From: JBOGEB01 sp050743125
GTDB lineage: Bacteria; Actinomycetota; Nitriliruptoria; Euzebyales; Egibacteraceae
Direction: 5' to 3'
Assembly (NCBI GenBank): GCA_050743125.1
Contig: JBOGEB010000064.1
Span: 1 to 20,797 of the forward strand
DNA: 20,797 bases
The notes beneath the pieces were generated by a model. That model was not told the origin of the DNA. It did no database searches and saw only the letters and a list, made by a program, of their open reading frames with translations. The translations under genes were made by a program, and so were the position numbers. Each line of letters starts with the position of its first letter. The first letter of the stretch is position 1. Shown piece by piece: positions 14,036-19,782 of the stretch.

Positions 14036-14495
14036 CCCACTTCTGCAGCCAGAGGCCCTCGCCGAGCTGCTCGAGGTTCTCCAGCTCACCCTCGATCTCA
14101 TCGACGCGCTCCTCCTCGTCGTGGAGGAAGTCTTCGAGCAGGGTGCGGGTGCCGGGATCGCCCTGCTCGTGGCAGATCGCGACGCCGCGTTGGTAGCGCT
14201 CGACGGCGGCCTTCTCCATGTCGTAGTTCAGCCGGTACTGCTCGATGATCGCCTCTCCGACCTGCACGGTGAACAGGCGTTGCATGTTGGGGACGCCCTC
14301 GAGGTAGAGGAGCCGCTCGATGAGCGACTCGGCGTGCTTCATCTCGCCGACCGACTCCTCGTAGTAGTCCTTCGCGAGCTTGGAGTACGCCCAGTTCTTC
14401 GCGACCTTTGCGGAGATGAAGTACTGGTTGATGGCGGTGAGCTCGGCGGTGAGCGCCTCGTTGAGGAACTCGATGACGGCGGTGCTGCCCTGCAT
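14031..14495 (-). CDS. bfr: Bacterioferritin
   Basis: A 154-aa haem-type ferritin subunit; the family forms a 24-mer cage that oxidises Fe(II) and stores iron in the cytosol. Numbering coincides with E. coli Bfr. E18, E51, H54, E94 and E127 of the ferroxidase centre and haem-ligand M52 (GEMKHAES) are present. The sixth ligand, H130, is arginine here (HDEEER). The ATG at 14495 follows AGAGAGG at 8 nt; a start at 14540 is less likely. It lies 70 bp downstream of the ferredoxin gene on the same strand. Two -10-like boxes lie between them, so it may be both co-transcribed and separately transcribed. Confidence 0.93.
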   Translation of the reverse strand: MQGSTAVIEFLNEALTAELTAINQYFISAKVAKNWAYSKLAKDYYEESVGEMKHAESLIERLLYLEGVPNMQRLFTVQVGEAIIEQYRLNYDMEKAAVERYQRGVAICHEQGDPGTRTLLEDFLHDEEERVDEIEGELENLEQLGEGLWLQKWV

Positions 14496-14547
14496 GGCGC
14501 TGACCTCTCTCTCGGCGGCGGCGACGCCGTTGCCGCGCAATGAGGTC

Positions 14548-14570
14548 AGTATAATTCGTGGGTTATTATA
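14548..14570 (-). promoter_or_regulatory. Candidate bfr promoters (two -10 boxes)
   Basis: On the minus strand TATAAT (14565-14570, perfect consensus) and TATACT (14548-14553) precede bfr, inside and just after the end of the ferredoxin gene. Neither has a good -35 at the right spacing. This AT-rich patch stands out from the surrounding GC-rich sequence. Confidence 0.4.
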
Positions 14571-14775
14571 TGGCTACGTAGGTTTCGTTGCCTTTAGTTC
14601 TGTTACCTTGACCTTTGACGGTCTCGCGGAGAAGGCGAGTGATGGTCGGGACGCACCCTCCGCAGCCGGTGCCGGCGCCGCAGGCGACCGCGACCTCGAA
14701 CTCGTTGCGTGCCCCCGCCGCGATCGCCTCACGCACGCGACGCTCGAAGACCGCCTTGCAGTGACAGACCAGCAA
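14566..14775 (-). CDS. bfd: Bacterioferritin-associated ferredoxin ([2Fe-2S], Bfd-like)
   Basis: A 69-aa BFD-type [2Fe-2S] protein. Cluster cysteines are C4 and C6 (LVCHC) and C38 and C41 (GCGGC), with an extra C32. Bfd passes electrons to bacterioferritin to release stored iron; adjacency to bfr on the same strand supports that role. Length fits Bfd (64-70 aa). No ATG or GTG suits the family start. TTG 14775 is chosen because it places LVCHC at the N-terminus and has AAGGGG 6 nt upstream. The frame stays open to 14844, but that extension lacks family resemblance and spans the promoter. An iron-box-like site follows the -10. Confidence 0.85.
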   Translation of the reverse strand: MLVCHCKAVFERRVREAIAAGARNEFEVAVACGAGTGCGGCVPTITRLLRETVKGQGNRTKGNETYVAI

Positions 14776-14796
14776 GCCACGCCCCTTGCCAGACCA

Positions 14797-14815
14797 GCAG
14801 GTTTCCCTAACCGAA
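14797..14815 (-). promoter_or_regulatory. Probable iron box (IdeR/DtxR-type operator) before bfd
   Basis: On the minus strand TTCGGTTAGGGAAACCTGC matches the IdeR consensus TTAGGTTAGGCTAACCTAA at 14 of 19 positions by my count. It overlaps the last base of the -10 and covers the predicted transcription start, a repressing position. Iron-dependent control is inference. Confidence 0.5.
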
Positions 14816-14844
14816 GCATAAGGCACCCGGCGCGGGGCTGACAA
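14815..14844 (-). promoter_or_regulatory. bfd promoter
   Basis: On the minus strand TTGTCA (14839-14844) is followed by an 18-nt spacer and TATGCT (14815-14820). This is among the best -35/-10 pairs in the window. The predicted leader is about 30 nt. Confidence 0.6.
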
Positions 14845-14952
14845 TGGCCGTCACCATCTATTCAAGTAGTACTTCCAGAGCTGTTGTCTAGCATGAGGGT
14901 TTCTGCCCATTTGCGGGCCTGCTGGGCGGAGAAAGAAGGTTTCCATGCCCTC

Positions 14953-16449
14953 TCAATGTTCTTCACGTCGAGCAAAGCTGCCATCTTCTTCCAATCCAGC
15001 CGCGCTCCGGGGCCGGATGCCGCGCTCGGCCGCCCACTGCGCCAGCAGGACGTAGGCCTGGTCTGGGCTCATCGGTCCCTGGTCCAGCCGCGCCTCCAGG
15101 AGCATGTTCCGCGCCTTGCCGACCAGCGGGCCGGGCTCCAGGGCGAGATAGTCCATGATTTGGTCGCCATCGAGGGCGGGGCGGATGCGGTCGAGCTCCT
15201 CCTGCTCAGCCAGTCGGGCGATGCGCGCCTCGAGATCGTCCATCCCGCGCGCGAGCCGCCGCGCCTTCGCGGCGTTTCGGGTGGTCACGTCGGCGCGGAC
15301 AAGGAGGTTCAAGCGCTGGAGCTGCTCTCGGGAGCCGGCGTCCCGGACGTACCGGCGGACCGCGGAGTCGGTCCAGCCGCCGTCGGCGTAGCCGTGGAAA
15401 CGCAGGTGGAGGAAGACGAGCTCGCTCGCCTGCTCGACGACCTCGCCGGGGTAGCGCAGGTCGGTCAGCCGCGCCCGCGCCATCCGCGCCCCCACGACCT
15501 CGTGGTGGTGGAAACTGACCTTGCCGCCGGGATGGAACTCCCTGGTCGCGGGCTTGCCGATGTCGTGGAGCAGCGCCGCGAGCCGCAGCACGAGGTCGTG
15601 GGGAGGACACCGATCGACGACCGCGAGCGTGTGCGTGTAGACGTCCTTGTGGTGGTGGAGCGGGTCATGCTCCATTCGCAGGGCAGGGATCTCCGGGATG
15701 AACTGGTCCGCGAGGCCGGTAGCGCACAGCAGATCCATGCCCCGGGCCTGGCCGGGTGCGGTGATCAGGCGGGAAAGCTCGTCGCGGATCCGCTCGCGGC
15801 TGATCTCACCCAGCCGGTTGGCCATCGCCGCAGCCGCCGCCTGCGTGTCCTCGTCCGCCTCGGCCTCGAGGACCGCGGCAAAGCGCGCGAGGCGGACCAT
15901 CCGCAGCGGATCGTCGCCGAAGCTGATCTCGGGCGAGACCGGGGTGCGGAGCACCCGGTCGCGGAGATCGCGCAAGCCGCCGAACGGGTCGACGAACCGG
16001 TGCTCGGGCACGCGGACGGCCATCGCGTTGACGGTGAAGTCGCGCCGCGACAGGTCAGCCTCGATGTCCTGGCCGTACGTGACCTTCGGGTGGCGCGAAC
16101 CGGTGTGGTACGCGTCGGTCCGGAAGGTGGTGACCTCGAGCTTGAACCCGCCCTTGCGGGCGCTGACCGTCCCGAACCGCGCCCCGGTCAGCCAGATCTG
16201 CTCCGCCCAGCCCGCCAGCACACGCTCGGTCTGCTCGGGCCGGGCCGGGGTCGCGAAGTCAAGGTCCTCGACGGGCCTGTCGAGCAGCGTGTCACGAACA
16301 GTCCCGCCCACGAGGTAGAGCTCGTGGCCGGCTTCGGCGAACCGCTGCCCCAGCTGGTCGGCGACCGGGTAGACAGCGACGAGCTCGGCAAGGGCGCGCT
16401 CGGCAGCGGCGGACGTCCTGGAGTCCTTCGAGGTGGTGTTAGGGGTCAC
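14953..16449 (-). CDS. cca: CCA tRNA nucleotidyltransferase (class II, with HD domain)
   Basis: A 498-aa enzyme that adds or repairs the 3' CCA of tRNAs. The N-terminal polymerase head has the GG motif (LVGGTVRD), metal-binding D62 and D64 (EDLDFAT), RRDFTVNAM, and DPLRMVRLARF of the nucleotide-selecting neck. An HD domain follows (HTLAVVDRC..LAALLHDIGKPAT), as in M. tuberculosis PcnA. The GTG at 16449 has TAGCAT 6 nt upstream, a leaderless arrangement; GGAGG only 1 nt before the GTG is too close to act as a ribosome site. It is divergent from the NUDIX gene across about 117 bp, as in M. tuberculosis Rv3907c–Rv3908. About 110 bp between 14845 and 14952 hold no gene. Confidence 0.95.
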   Translation of the reverse strand: MTPNTTSKDSRTSAAAERALAELVAVYPVADQLGQRFAEAGHELYLVGGTVRDTLLDRPVEDLDFATPARPEQTERVLAGWAEQIWLTGARFGTVSARKGGFKLEVTTFRTDAYHTGSRHPKVTYGQDIEADLSRRDFTVNAMAVRVPEHRFVDPFGGLRDLRDRVLRTPVSPEISFGDDPLRMVRLARFAAVLEAEADEDTQAAAAAMANRLGEISRERIRDELSRLITAPGQARGMDLLCATGLADQFIPEIPALRMEHDPLHHHKDVYTHTLAVVDRCPPHDLVLRLAALLHDIGKPATREFHPGGKVSFHHHEVVGARMARARLTDLRYPGEVVEQASELVFLHLRFHGYADGGWTDSAVRRYVRDAGSREQLQRLNLLVRADVTTRNAAKARRLARGMDDLEARIARLAEQEELDRIRPALDGDQIMDYLALEPGPLVGKARNMLLEARLDQGPMSPDQAYVLLAQWAAERGIRPRSAAGLEEDGSFARREEH

Positions 16450-16455
16450 ACCTCC

Positions 16456-16461
16456 ATGCTA
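16456..16461 (-). promoter_or_regulatory. -10 hexamer TAGCAT, leaderless cca
   Basis: On the minus strand TAGCAT is followed by 6 nt and the GTG at 16449. The spacing matches the other leaderless candidates in this window. Confidence 0.5.
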
Positions 16462-16519
16462 AGGGTCGGGACGACGGGTGAAACCTCAAGGCTCGGGCTG
16501 CGCGTCCGGCGGCGTTGTC

Positions 16520-16525
16520 TATCCT
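16520..16525 (+). promoter_or_regulatory. -10 hexamer TATCCT upstream of the NUDIX leader ORF
   Basis: TATCCT is followed by 6 nt and then an ATG at 16532, so transcription should start at that ATG rather than at the NUDIX GTG 35 nt further on. No -35 is evident. Confidence 0.45.
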
Positions 16526-16531
16526 GCGAGC

Positions 16532-16570
16532 ATGGCCTTCACCCAGCACGGCGCGGAGGCGACGCCGTGA
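16532..16570 (+). CDS. Putative leaderless 12-codon upstream ORF of the NUDIX gene
   Basis: This short ORF encodes MAFTQHGAEATP. Its ATG lies 6 nt after the -10 TATCCT, and its TGA overlaps the NUDIX GTG as GTGA. A GGAGG for the NUDIX start lies within it. It may couple NUDIX translation to leaderless initiation. A very similar arrangement precedes the kinase gene at 19738. No function is known for the peptide; chance is possible for an ORF this short. Confidence 0.4.
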   Translation: MAFTQHGAEATP

Positions 16571-17067
16571 CCGCCCGCTACCCGACAAAGCGGACAACCT
16601 CCGCGGGCGGGCTGGTCTACGCCGACCGGCCTGACGGTCGCTGGGTCGTGCTCATCGCCCATCGCGACACTTCGGGGCGACTCCAGTGGACCCTGCCGAA
16701 GGGCGGGTTGGAGGACGGCGAGGGACTAGAGGCCGCCGCGGTCCGCGAGGTCCTCGAGGAGACGGGGTTAGAGGCCGAGATCACCACCAAGCTCGGCGTC
16801 GTCGACTACTGGTTCGTCTGGAGGCCGGACCAGGTTCGTTACCACAAGTTCGTGCACTACTTCTTGATGACCCACCAGGGCGGGGACATCCAGCACCGCG
16901 ACGGGGAGGCCGCGGACGTGACGTGGATGCCGCTGCACGAGGCGGTCACGCGCCTCACGCACGCCAACGAGCGCCGCCTCGTCCTCGAGGCACATCCCGA
17001 GCTTGTCCCGGCGCCGTCACCCCACAGCGACGCTGACGCCCCCAAAGACCCCGAGGCCCTGTCCTAG
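16567..17067 (+). CDS. NUDIX hydrolase (MutT4-like)
   Basis: A 166-aa NUDIX hydrolase, a family that cleaves nucleoside diphosphates linked to another moiety. The Nudix box G-x5-E-x7-REV-x-EE-x-GL is complete at G46-L68, preceded by LQWTLPKGG. It corresponds by position to M. tuberculosis Rv3908 (mutT4) beside cca. The GTG at 16567 has GGAGG 7 nt upstream and overlaps the stop of a leader ORF. The long open frame upstream to 14884 is antisense to cca and is rejected. The stop codon TAG (17065-17067) lies inside the left terminal repeat of MITE-like copy A. The tail after about residue 150 (Pro/Asp-rich) may therefore be altered by that insertion. Substrate unknown. Confidence 0.9.
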   Translation: MTARYPTKRTTSAGGLVYADRPDGRWVVLIAHRDTSGRLQWTLPKGGLEDGEGLEAAAVREVLEETGLEAEITTKLGVVDYWFVWRPDQVRYHKFVHYFLMTHQGGDIQHRDGEAADVTWMPLHEAVTRLTHANERRLVLEAHPELVPAPSPHSDADAPKDPEALS

Positions 17068-17229
17068 TGGTCCGCGCGGAAAAACCCGTGGCATTCGGCT
17101 GCGCCTGCCTCCCGCCTCGCGGCGTTGCGGATCGCTTGAGGACAACCAGCACACAGCGCGACCCGCGCCTTGCGAGACAGGCGCAGTCGCACCCTCGGTG
17201 CCGACGGAACTTTCCGCTTGGACCACTAG
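17064..17229 (+). repeat. MITE-like repeat, copy A
   Basis: This is a 166-bp element bounded by imperfect terminal inverted repeats: CTAGTGGTCCGCGCGGAAA on the left and TTTCCGCTTGGACCACTAG on the right. The first 115 bp are almost identical to copy B, with two differences seen. It starts inside the NUDIX stop codon. It lacks the CCCCAGGGTCCCC block present in B, C and D. No transposase or clear target duplication is visible. Confidence 0.7.
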
Positions 17230-17235
17230 TGGTCC
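17220..17235. repeat. Palindromic junction of copies A and B
   Basis: GGACCACTAGTGGTCC is a perfect 16-bp palindrome made where the right end of A and the left end of B share CTAG. The E–C junction near 12033-12052 has the same layout in degraded form (TTGGACC-N6-GGTCCAA). Elements therefore sit end to end on a shared CTAG-like target. Confidence 0.65.
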
Positions 17236-17443
17236 GCGCGGAAAAACCCGTGGCATTCGGCTGCGCCTGCCTCCCGCCTCGCGGCGTTGCGGACCGCTTG
17301 AGGACAACCAGCACACAGCGCGACCCGCGCCTTGCGCGACAGGGAGCACTCCGCCCGGGCCCCTCACAGCCATCGGGGGCGTCCCCAGGGTCCCCTCTGG
17401 GGTTCCGGACCCCCTCACAAGAACTTTCCGCTTGGACCACCAG
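17226..17443 (+). repeat. MITE-like repeat, copy B, with a partial third start
   Basis: This is a 218-bp element with the same left end as A and right end TTTCCGCTTGGACCACCAG. It carries the internal GGGGGCGTCCCCAGGGTCCC to CCCTCACAAG block. Immediately after it, CAGTGGTCCGCGC (17441-17453) repeats the left end a third time, then stops. A and B fill the whole 375-bp gap between the NUDIX and DUF6049 genes. Confidence 0.7.
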
Positions 17444-19608
17444 TGGTCCGCGCACCTGACGCGCGTGGCGGGCGGCGGGCGGTCGCCGTCATCGGACTGC
17501 TGCTCACGGCCGTACTCGCGATCGGCGGGGCAGCCCACGCGCAGCAACCTCTGCCGTCAGCCGGGCCGCGGCCACCGGAGCTCCAGGTGCTCGCGCTGAG
17601 CACGGTCCTGCGGGGACCCGACGGCGAGCTGCGCGTCGAGCTCGCCGTGCGGAACCCCCCGGGCGCGGACGCGGACGCGGGCGCGGGCGCCGGAGCGCTG
17701 CGGGTGACCGCGACGCTGTACCGCCGTACGGTCAGCCGGGCTGACCTCCGACAGGCAATCGAGCAGGGCAGGGTTGGGGGGGAGGTGGCGCGCCTCGACC
17801 CAGTTGACCTCGACCCCCTGCCGGCGGGCGCGACGCGAACGGTCGAGCTGTCCGCGACCGCGCGGCAGCTCGGAGTGGACCGGCCCACTCAGCAGGGGGT
17901 GTACCCGCTGCGTCTCGCGCTGGAGCGGCGCGGCCAGGCTGGCGGCACGGCGGTCGATGAGGTCATGACGAGCGCGATCGCGGTCCCCGCAGGAGTTCCA
18001 TCCCCGCTCCGCCTCGCCCTCCTCGTCCCGGTGGACCACCAACCAGGGCTGCTGGCCGACGGGCGCTACCAGCCGCGGCTGCCGGCTGCGTTGGGTCCCG
18101 GCGCCACGCTGGATCGGCTTGCCCGCGAGCTGGAGGCGACAGCGCTCGCGCCGCTGACCCTCGCGCCGAGCGGGTACCTGCTCGAGCAGGTCAGCGACCT
18201 CGCCGGCCGCGTGGGGGGACCCGGCCCAGCCGCCGACCAGCAGGCTGCCCGGAACGCGACCGCGTTTCTGGGACGGCTCCGAGACGTCGCCGGCCGACCG
18301 GGTGTCGAGCAGGTCGCGCTGCCGTACGGGCCGGCCGACCTTGTGGCGCTGGTGCGGGCGGGGCTGGCCGCACAGGCCCGGCGGGCGCTCGTGGAGGGCA
18401 CTCGGGCGGTAGGTGGCCTGACCGGCCAGCGCGTGCGGGACGACGTCCTCGTGCCCCCGGACGGGCTCGATCCCGCAACGCTGGAGGCCGCACGGGGACA
18501 GGGGATTCGCACCATCGTGCTGGGCGAGCGGTCGCTCGACCTCAGCGGGAGCCCTCAGCCGCCGACCACCGCCACACCGGTTCGGCGCCTCGGCACCGGC
18601 GAGACCGTGCTGGTCCCCGACCCGTTCATCGGCCAGCTGCTGTCGGATCAGGCGCTGCGGCTGTCCGCCTCCAGCGGGGTGGTCGAGGCACAGCGGGTGC
18701 TCGCCGAGACGGCCGCGGTCTACTTCGAGCGGCCGTTCGCGGCGCAGGCGCGCGGGCTGCTCGTCGCCACGCCGGGGCAGTGGAACCCACCGGAGGGCCT
18801 CCTGTCGGGGCTGCTCGCCGGGATCCAGTCGGCGCCGTGGCTCCAGCCCGTCGGGCTGTCGACACTCCAAGGCGCGCTCGAGCCCGACTTGCGCCTGGTC
18901 CGACTCGCCTACCCGCGCGAGAACCGCCGCCGCGAGCTCGAGCCCGCCTACCTCAAACGGCTCGCCGACGCGCGGAAGGCCGTCGACTCGCTCGCCGTCG
19001 TGCTGCCCTCTCCGGACACGGTGGTGAGGGGGACCGGGACCCGAGAGGCGAACCTGGGGGCGCCCCCGATTGAGGCAGGGCGCCTCGACCGGCTGCTGCT
19101 CGCCGCCGCAGCGGTCTGGTACCGGGACGGGCTCCAGCCGGAGGGCGCTGCCCGCATCGCGGCGGCTGCGCAGGTGGTCGACCACATCTCCTCCTCGGTA
19201 CGGGTCGAGGAGCGGCCGGTGACGCTCACGAGCATCGAGCGTCAGCAGGTGCCGGTCACGATCACGAACAAGGCCGAGGTGCCACTCCGGGTCCGCGTGC
19301 GTCTGGAGGCGCAGCCCGTCGCGTTCGAGCGGGGCGACACCCAGCTCGTGATCCTGCGGCCGGGCGGGTCCACGACGCTCACGTTCGCGGCCCGAGTCCT
19401 CACCCCCGGCGGGACGTTCGCCGCGAACGTCGTCGTCGAGGACCCGCAGGGGGTCCGCGAGCTGGCCAGGGGCAACCTCCAGGTACGCTCGGCGGCGTAC
19501 TCGATCGTCGCGCTCGTGCTCACCGCCGGCGCGGGAGCGTTCCTGCTCGCCTGGTGGGTTCGCGAGATCGTGCGCCGACGGCGGCAGGAAGCGGTGCTCT
19601 CCAGGTAG
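17443..19608 (+). CDS. DUF6049 family secreted, membrane-anchored protein
   Basis: A 721-aa protein assigned to DUF6049 (M. tuberculosis Rv3909-like) by context and architecture. An N-terminal signal peptide (RR, then AVAVIGLLLTAVLAIGG, cleavage near AHA|QQ) is followed by a long extracytoplasmic region with beta-rich stretches and a distal Ig-like part (VPVTITNKAEVPLRVRVRL). A C-terminal membrane helix (YSIVALVLTAGAGAFLLAWW) precedes an Arg-rich tail. A cell-envelope role is likely, since the family usually neighbours murJ. The only plausible start is GTG 17443, which lies within the repeat CAGTGGTCC, with no ribosome site; the native start may have been replaced. About 130 bp of gene-free sequence follow. 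Confidence 0.8.
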   Translation: MVRAPDARGGRRAVAVIGLLLTAVLAIGGAAHAQQPLPSAGPRPPELQVLALSTVLRGPDGELRVELAVRNPPGADADAGAGAGALRVTATLYRRTVSRADLRQAIEQGRVGGEVARLDPVDLDPLPAGATRTVELSATARQLGVDRPTQQGVYPLRLALERRGQAGGTAVDEVMTSAIAVPAGVPSPLRLALLVPVDHQPGLLADGRYQPRLPAALGPGATLDRLARELEATALAPLTLAPSGYLLEQVSDLAGRVGGPGPAADQQAARNATAFLGRLRDVAGRPGVEQVALPYGPADLVALVRAGLAAQARRALVEGTRAVGGLTGQRVRDDVLVPPDGLDPATLEAARGQGIRTIVLGERSLDLSGSPQPPTTATPVRRLGTGETVLVPDPFIGQLLSDQALRLSASSGVVEAQRVLAETAAVYFERPFAAQARGLLVATPGQWNPPEGLLSGLLAGIQSAPWLQPVGLSTLQGALEPDLRLVRLAYPRENRRRELEPAYLKRLADARKAVDSLAVVLPSPDTVVRGTGTREANLGAPPIEAGRLDRLLLAAAAVWYRDGLQPEGAARIAAAAQVVDHISSSVRVEERPVTLTSIERQQVPVTITNKAEVPLRVRVRLEAQPVAFERGDTQLVILRPGGSTTLTFAARVLTPGGTFAANVVVEDPQGVRELARGNLQVRSAAYSIVALVLTAGAGAFLLAWWVREIVRRRRQEAVLSR

Positions 19609-19724
19609 CCCAGGCGGGTCTCCCCTTACGCTGACGGCGCTGTAGGGAGTGTCGACTGAGCAGTGCTGAGGGGCCGCCTCTGTCCGGCGCGCAGCACCAG
19701 CGTCATCGGTTCACGCGCAGGGCA

Positions 19725-19730
19725 TACACT
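19725..19730 (+). promoter_or_regulatory. -10 hexamer TACACT upstream of the kinase leader ORF
   Basis: TACACT is followed by 7 nt (CCCCCCG) and then ATG at 19738. Initiation is predicted at that ATG. No clear -35 is seen. Confidence 0.45.
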
Positions 19731-19737
19731 CCCCCCG

Positions 19738-19782
19738 ATGTGGAACTCCGACGGGCTCCGAGCGAACTCGGGGTCGATGTGA
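19738..19782 (+). CDS. Putative leaderless 14-codon upstream ORF of the kinase gene
   Basis: This short ORF encodes MWNSDGLRANSGSM and ends TGA, overlapping the kinase GTG (ATGTGA at 19777-19782). It repeats the NUDIX arrangement: TANNNT box, 6-7 nt, ATG, short ORF, and stop overlapping a GTG start as GTGA. The kinase GTG has no good Shine-Dalgarno sequence, so it may depend on termination–reinitiation. The peptide resembles nothing I know. Confidence 0.4.
   Translation: MWNSDGLRANSGSM

Noticed and set aside
14884..16566. Long open frame ahead of the NUDIX domain on the plus strand
   Set aside because: It is antisense to cca, has no domain resemblance, and the GTG at 16567 has a strong ribosome site at the family's normal N-terminus.
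17067..17459. Repeat-derived peptides such as LRTTSTQRDPRLARQ seen in several repeat copies
   Set aside because: The similarity comes from the DNA repeat; frames differ between copies and start or ribosome signals are absent.
17557..19185. 542-aa minus-strand open frame
   Set aside because: Antisense shadow of DUF6049; rich in Arg, Gln and Gly with no motif, typical of high-GC shadows.
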